Positions 39,175 through 40,703 of a stretch of DNA of 40,703 nucleotides are shown here, in pieces (within the stretch, counting starts at the first letter, position 1; each line of letters opens with the position of its first letter). This DNA is from Marinisporobacter balticus. GTDB lineage: Bacteria > Bacillota > Clostridia > Peptostreptococcales > Thermotaleaceae. The stretch covers positions 1 to 40,703 of the forward strand of contig NZ_SLWV01000033.1 in the NCBI RefSeq assembly GCF_004345705.1, in the 5' to 3' direction. Both the position numbers and the translations under genes were made by a program. The notes beneath the pieces were generated by a model that made no database searches, was not told where the DNA came from, and saw only the letters and a program-made list of their open reading frames with translations.

Positions 39175-40458
39175 ATGGGTAATTATTCAAGCGGACCAGA
39201 TCCATATATTCGTAGAATTAAAACTTATGATGATGAGCCATTTACAACAGGACAGATTGCTGAATTTGCTGTTTGGCCTAGAAATTATGGAAATAAAGCT
39301 GCTAAGAATTGTAAAGTAATTATTAGCGGTGAGAATATTAATACTATTACACTAGAGGCTAAGACATTAGGGCCTGAGGGAGAGAGTAAAAAGTTACCTG
39401 TAGATATTACAGGATATAAACCAGGCACATTTAAACTAAAATTTGAAGTAATATGCGACGATGAAAAAAGTAAATATAAAGGTGATAACGTAGAATACAA
39501 AGAGTATACATGGGTAGGTGCTGATATGTCTCATATGTTGGATAATAACAATGGGAATGACGACGATGATGATATTAGCTTTGAAGTAATTGAAAAAACA
39601 ACTAGAAATGAGAGTGAAGAATTTTCTCAATTAATTGAAGATGATAATGATGTTGATGGAAGAGTAGATGATCGTGGAGATGTCGATTGGTATAAGGTGA
39701 AATTCAAAAAGAGTGGAAAAGCAAATTTTTGGGTAAGACCAAGACATGAAGATTTAGATGTAGATATTGCTATATTTAAGGCTAAGTCCAGTAATGGAAG
39801 TTTATACAATGGTATTGAACCTGCTGGTAAAGATGGCGAATCAAATAGGTCTAGAAAGAAAGCAGGAGAAGATGATTTAGTAAGTATTACTGTAGAAGCA
39901 GGAATGTATTACTATATAAAAATATCACATTATGGTAAGATTCCATCAGGTAGTAAGGGTGATAAATACTGGTTAAGATGCAAATTAAATGACGGAGAAG
40001 ATACTAGCAATAGAAGTAAAAAAACATATAACTCTATTATTGATGGATTTAAAGTTGAAACAAATCCTAAGTATCAAAAGAGAAATGGAAATACTTATTG
40101 TAATGTATTTGCTATGGATATTATGGATGCAATGGGAGTTCCATATGGTGGACATAAAAATGCTAATGGATTAGCTGATTGGTTTAGTAAGGAAGGACAT
40201 AGTAATGGATGGAAAAATGTAACACCTAAAGAAGCAGCAGCATCTGCAAACATGGGTAAGCCTACTATAGTCATATGGAAAAATCCTGATGGGCATGGTC
40301 ATATCTCAGTAGTTAGACCGTATAACCCTAGTCAACCAAAACATTATTCAGGAGTTTATATTGCTCAAGCCGGAACTTCTAATTTTAATTATAAACCGAT
40401 AACATATGGTTTTGGTAAGAGTAAAATTCCTCAATTAAAATACTATACACACGAATAA
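39175..40458 (+). CDS. Putative cell-wall-directed effector: CARDB-like, PPC-like and cysteine-peptidase-like domains
   Basis: The 427-residue protein is intact and has no signal peptide. Residues about 8-110 look like a CARDB-type Ig fold (FTTGQIAEFAVWPRNYGNKA, then TLGPEGESKKLPVDI). An acidic linker (NNNGNDDDDD) follows. Residues about 150-270 look like a PPC domain (DRGDVDWYKVKFKKSGKANF, then YYYIKISHYG). Residues about 304-427 resemble CHAP/NlpC-P60-like amidases: NTYCNVFAMDIMDAMGV (Cys 309), NPDGHGHISVVRPY (His 374/376) and YIAQAGTSNFNY (Gln 398), a possible Cys-His active site. AAAAGGGGAGAT precedes the ATG as part of the duplicated module. It probably cuts peptidoglycan peptide or another cell-wall bond; target unproven. 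Confidence 0.65.
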   Translation: MGNYSSGPDPYIRRIKTYDDEPFTTGQIAEFAVWPRNYGNKAAKNCKVIISGENINTITLEAKTLGPEGESKKLPVDITGYKPGTFKLKFEVICDDEKSKYKGDNVEYKEYTWVGADMSHMLDNNNGNDDDDDISFEVIEKTTRNESEEFSQLIEDDNDVDGRVDDRGDVDWYKVKFKKSGKANFWVRPRHEDLDVDIAIFKAKSSNGSLYNGIEPAGKDGESNRSRKKAGEDDLVSITVEAGMYYYIKISHYGKIPSGSKGDKYWLRCKLNDGEDTSNRSKKTYNSIIDGFKVETNPKYQKRNGNTYCNVFAMDIMDAMGVPYGGHKNANGLADWFSKEGHSNGWKNVTPKEAAASANMGKPTIVIWKNPDGHGHISVVRPYNPSQPKHYSGVYIAQAGTSNFNYKPITYGFGKSKIPQLKYYTHE

Positions 40459-40469
40459 GCATATTTATA

Positions 40470-40506
40470 ACAAAAGGGCTGTCTTGAAATGAGACAGTTC
40501 TTTTGT
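40470..40506 (+). terminator. Terminator after the effector-like gene
   Basis: ACAAAAGGGCTGTCT (40470-40484) pairs with AGACAGTTCTTTTGT (40492-40506), with G-U pairs, loop TGAAATG. Confidence 0.75.
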
Positions 40507-40580
40507 ATCTCATTGAAGGGAAATAGTAAAAAATAAAGAATATGGTATAGTGATAAAATATTGTTTACAGGAGGCTATCA

Positions 40581-40631
40581 ATGTTAAAAAAAATTAGTAT
40601 AATTGTTCTACTATATATATCGTATAAATGA
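40581..40631 (+). other. Short ORF, signal-peptide-like, probably truncated
   Basis: An excellent site (CAGGAGG) precedes an ATG encoding MLKKISIIVLLYISYK and a stop. It reads like a signal peptide start cut short by a frameshift or nonsense. The last 70 bases of the window show nothing more, and the gene may continue in another frame beyond the end. Confidence 0.35.
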
Positions 40632-40703
40632 AACTACATGCGGACGCACAATCTATTGATTACAGTTTTTGGTATTTGATTTGCCCAATTGATAAACCAT
40701 TGT

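Noticed and set aside
1..40703. CRISPR arrays, tRNA and rRNA genes
   Set aside because: No regularly spaced 25-40-bp repeats, cloverleaf arms with CCA-like ends, or conserved rRNA stretches were seen by reading; a tRNAscan/barrnap run would settle this.

Overview
The window reads as chromosomal DNA of a low-GC, spore-former-type anaerobic member of the Clostridia. This is inferred from strongly A+T-rich codon use, near-perfect AGGAGG-type ribosome binding sites, a ferredoxin-dependent oxoacid oxidoreductase, a guanidine-I riboswitch, and the YvrJ/DUF2922/DUF1659 families. An Alkaliphilus/Clostridium-like amino-acid fermenter would fit, but no marker here fixes the genus. No rRNA, tRNA or CRISPR array was seen.

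Layout. 0-7 kb is a patchwork of small accessory genes (PD-(D/E)XK-like DUF6998, TudS-related desulfidase, AraC regulator, DUF2000, a Mor-like/DUF1659/DUF2922/YvrJ operon, a pentapeptide protein). It is mixed with decayed pieces of Tn3, IS3, LysE, Fic and Crp genes. A ~235-nt element occurs twice here and ends in a terminator hairpin with a compensatory base change. 7-10 kb holds a MATE efflux pump divergent from an AraC regulator, then IS630 debris. 10.1-11.9 kb is an IS4-family element with recognisable 30-bp ends and a transposase carrying two nonsense codons; two shorter deleted copies lie at 14.8 and 25.5 kb. 12-14 kb is a chemoreceptor. 15.0-17.7 kb is a guanidine-I riboswitch operon: EamA-type transporter, B3/B4-domain protein, radical SAM protein, and a nonsense-interrupted Nim-type flavoprotein.

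The best-understood block is 17.8-25.4 kb. It holds a methionine gamma-lyase-type PLP enzyme with RidA, convergent to a LysR regulator and a sigma-54 activator. The activator is divergent from a four-subunit 2-oxoacid:ferredoxin oxidoreductase (gamma-delta-alpha-beta). Upstream of the latter are a clear -24/-12 promoter and an 11-bp inverted-repeat activator site. Together the genes would convert methionine (or a related amino acid) to an enamine, then 2-oxobutyrate, then propionyl-CoA plus reduced ferredoxin.

26-34.6 kb holds a secreted stalk-domain protein, Tn3/IS3 remnants, a VOC protein, a structured leader and a short ORF ahead of a Smr-less MutS2 paralogue, and a GNAT acetyltransferase. 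It ends with an ABC-2 exporter preceded by a tandem-HTH MerR regulator with a shared 14-bp putative operator.

34.8-40.6 kb is the most unusual part: a recombination patchwork with a broken integrase, a broken sigma factor, and two copies of an amidase-LysM module. The copies are similar up to the start codon of the next gene, and the next gene differs completely. One partner is a 152-aa unknown protein frameshifted at a tetranucleotide repeat. The other is a 427-aa CARDB-like/PPC-like/cysteine-peptidase-like protein. The second copy is preceded by a promoter resembling those used by TcdR/BotR/UviA-type clostridial sigma factors. This is the best candidate for an undescribed cargo-swapping system.
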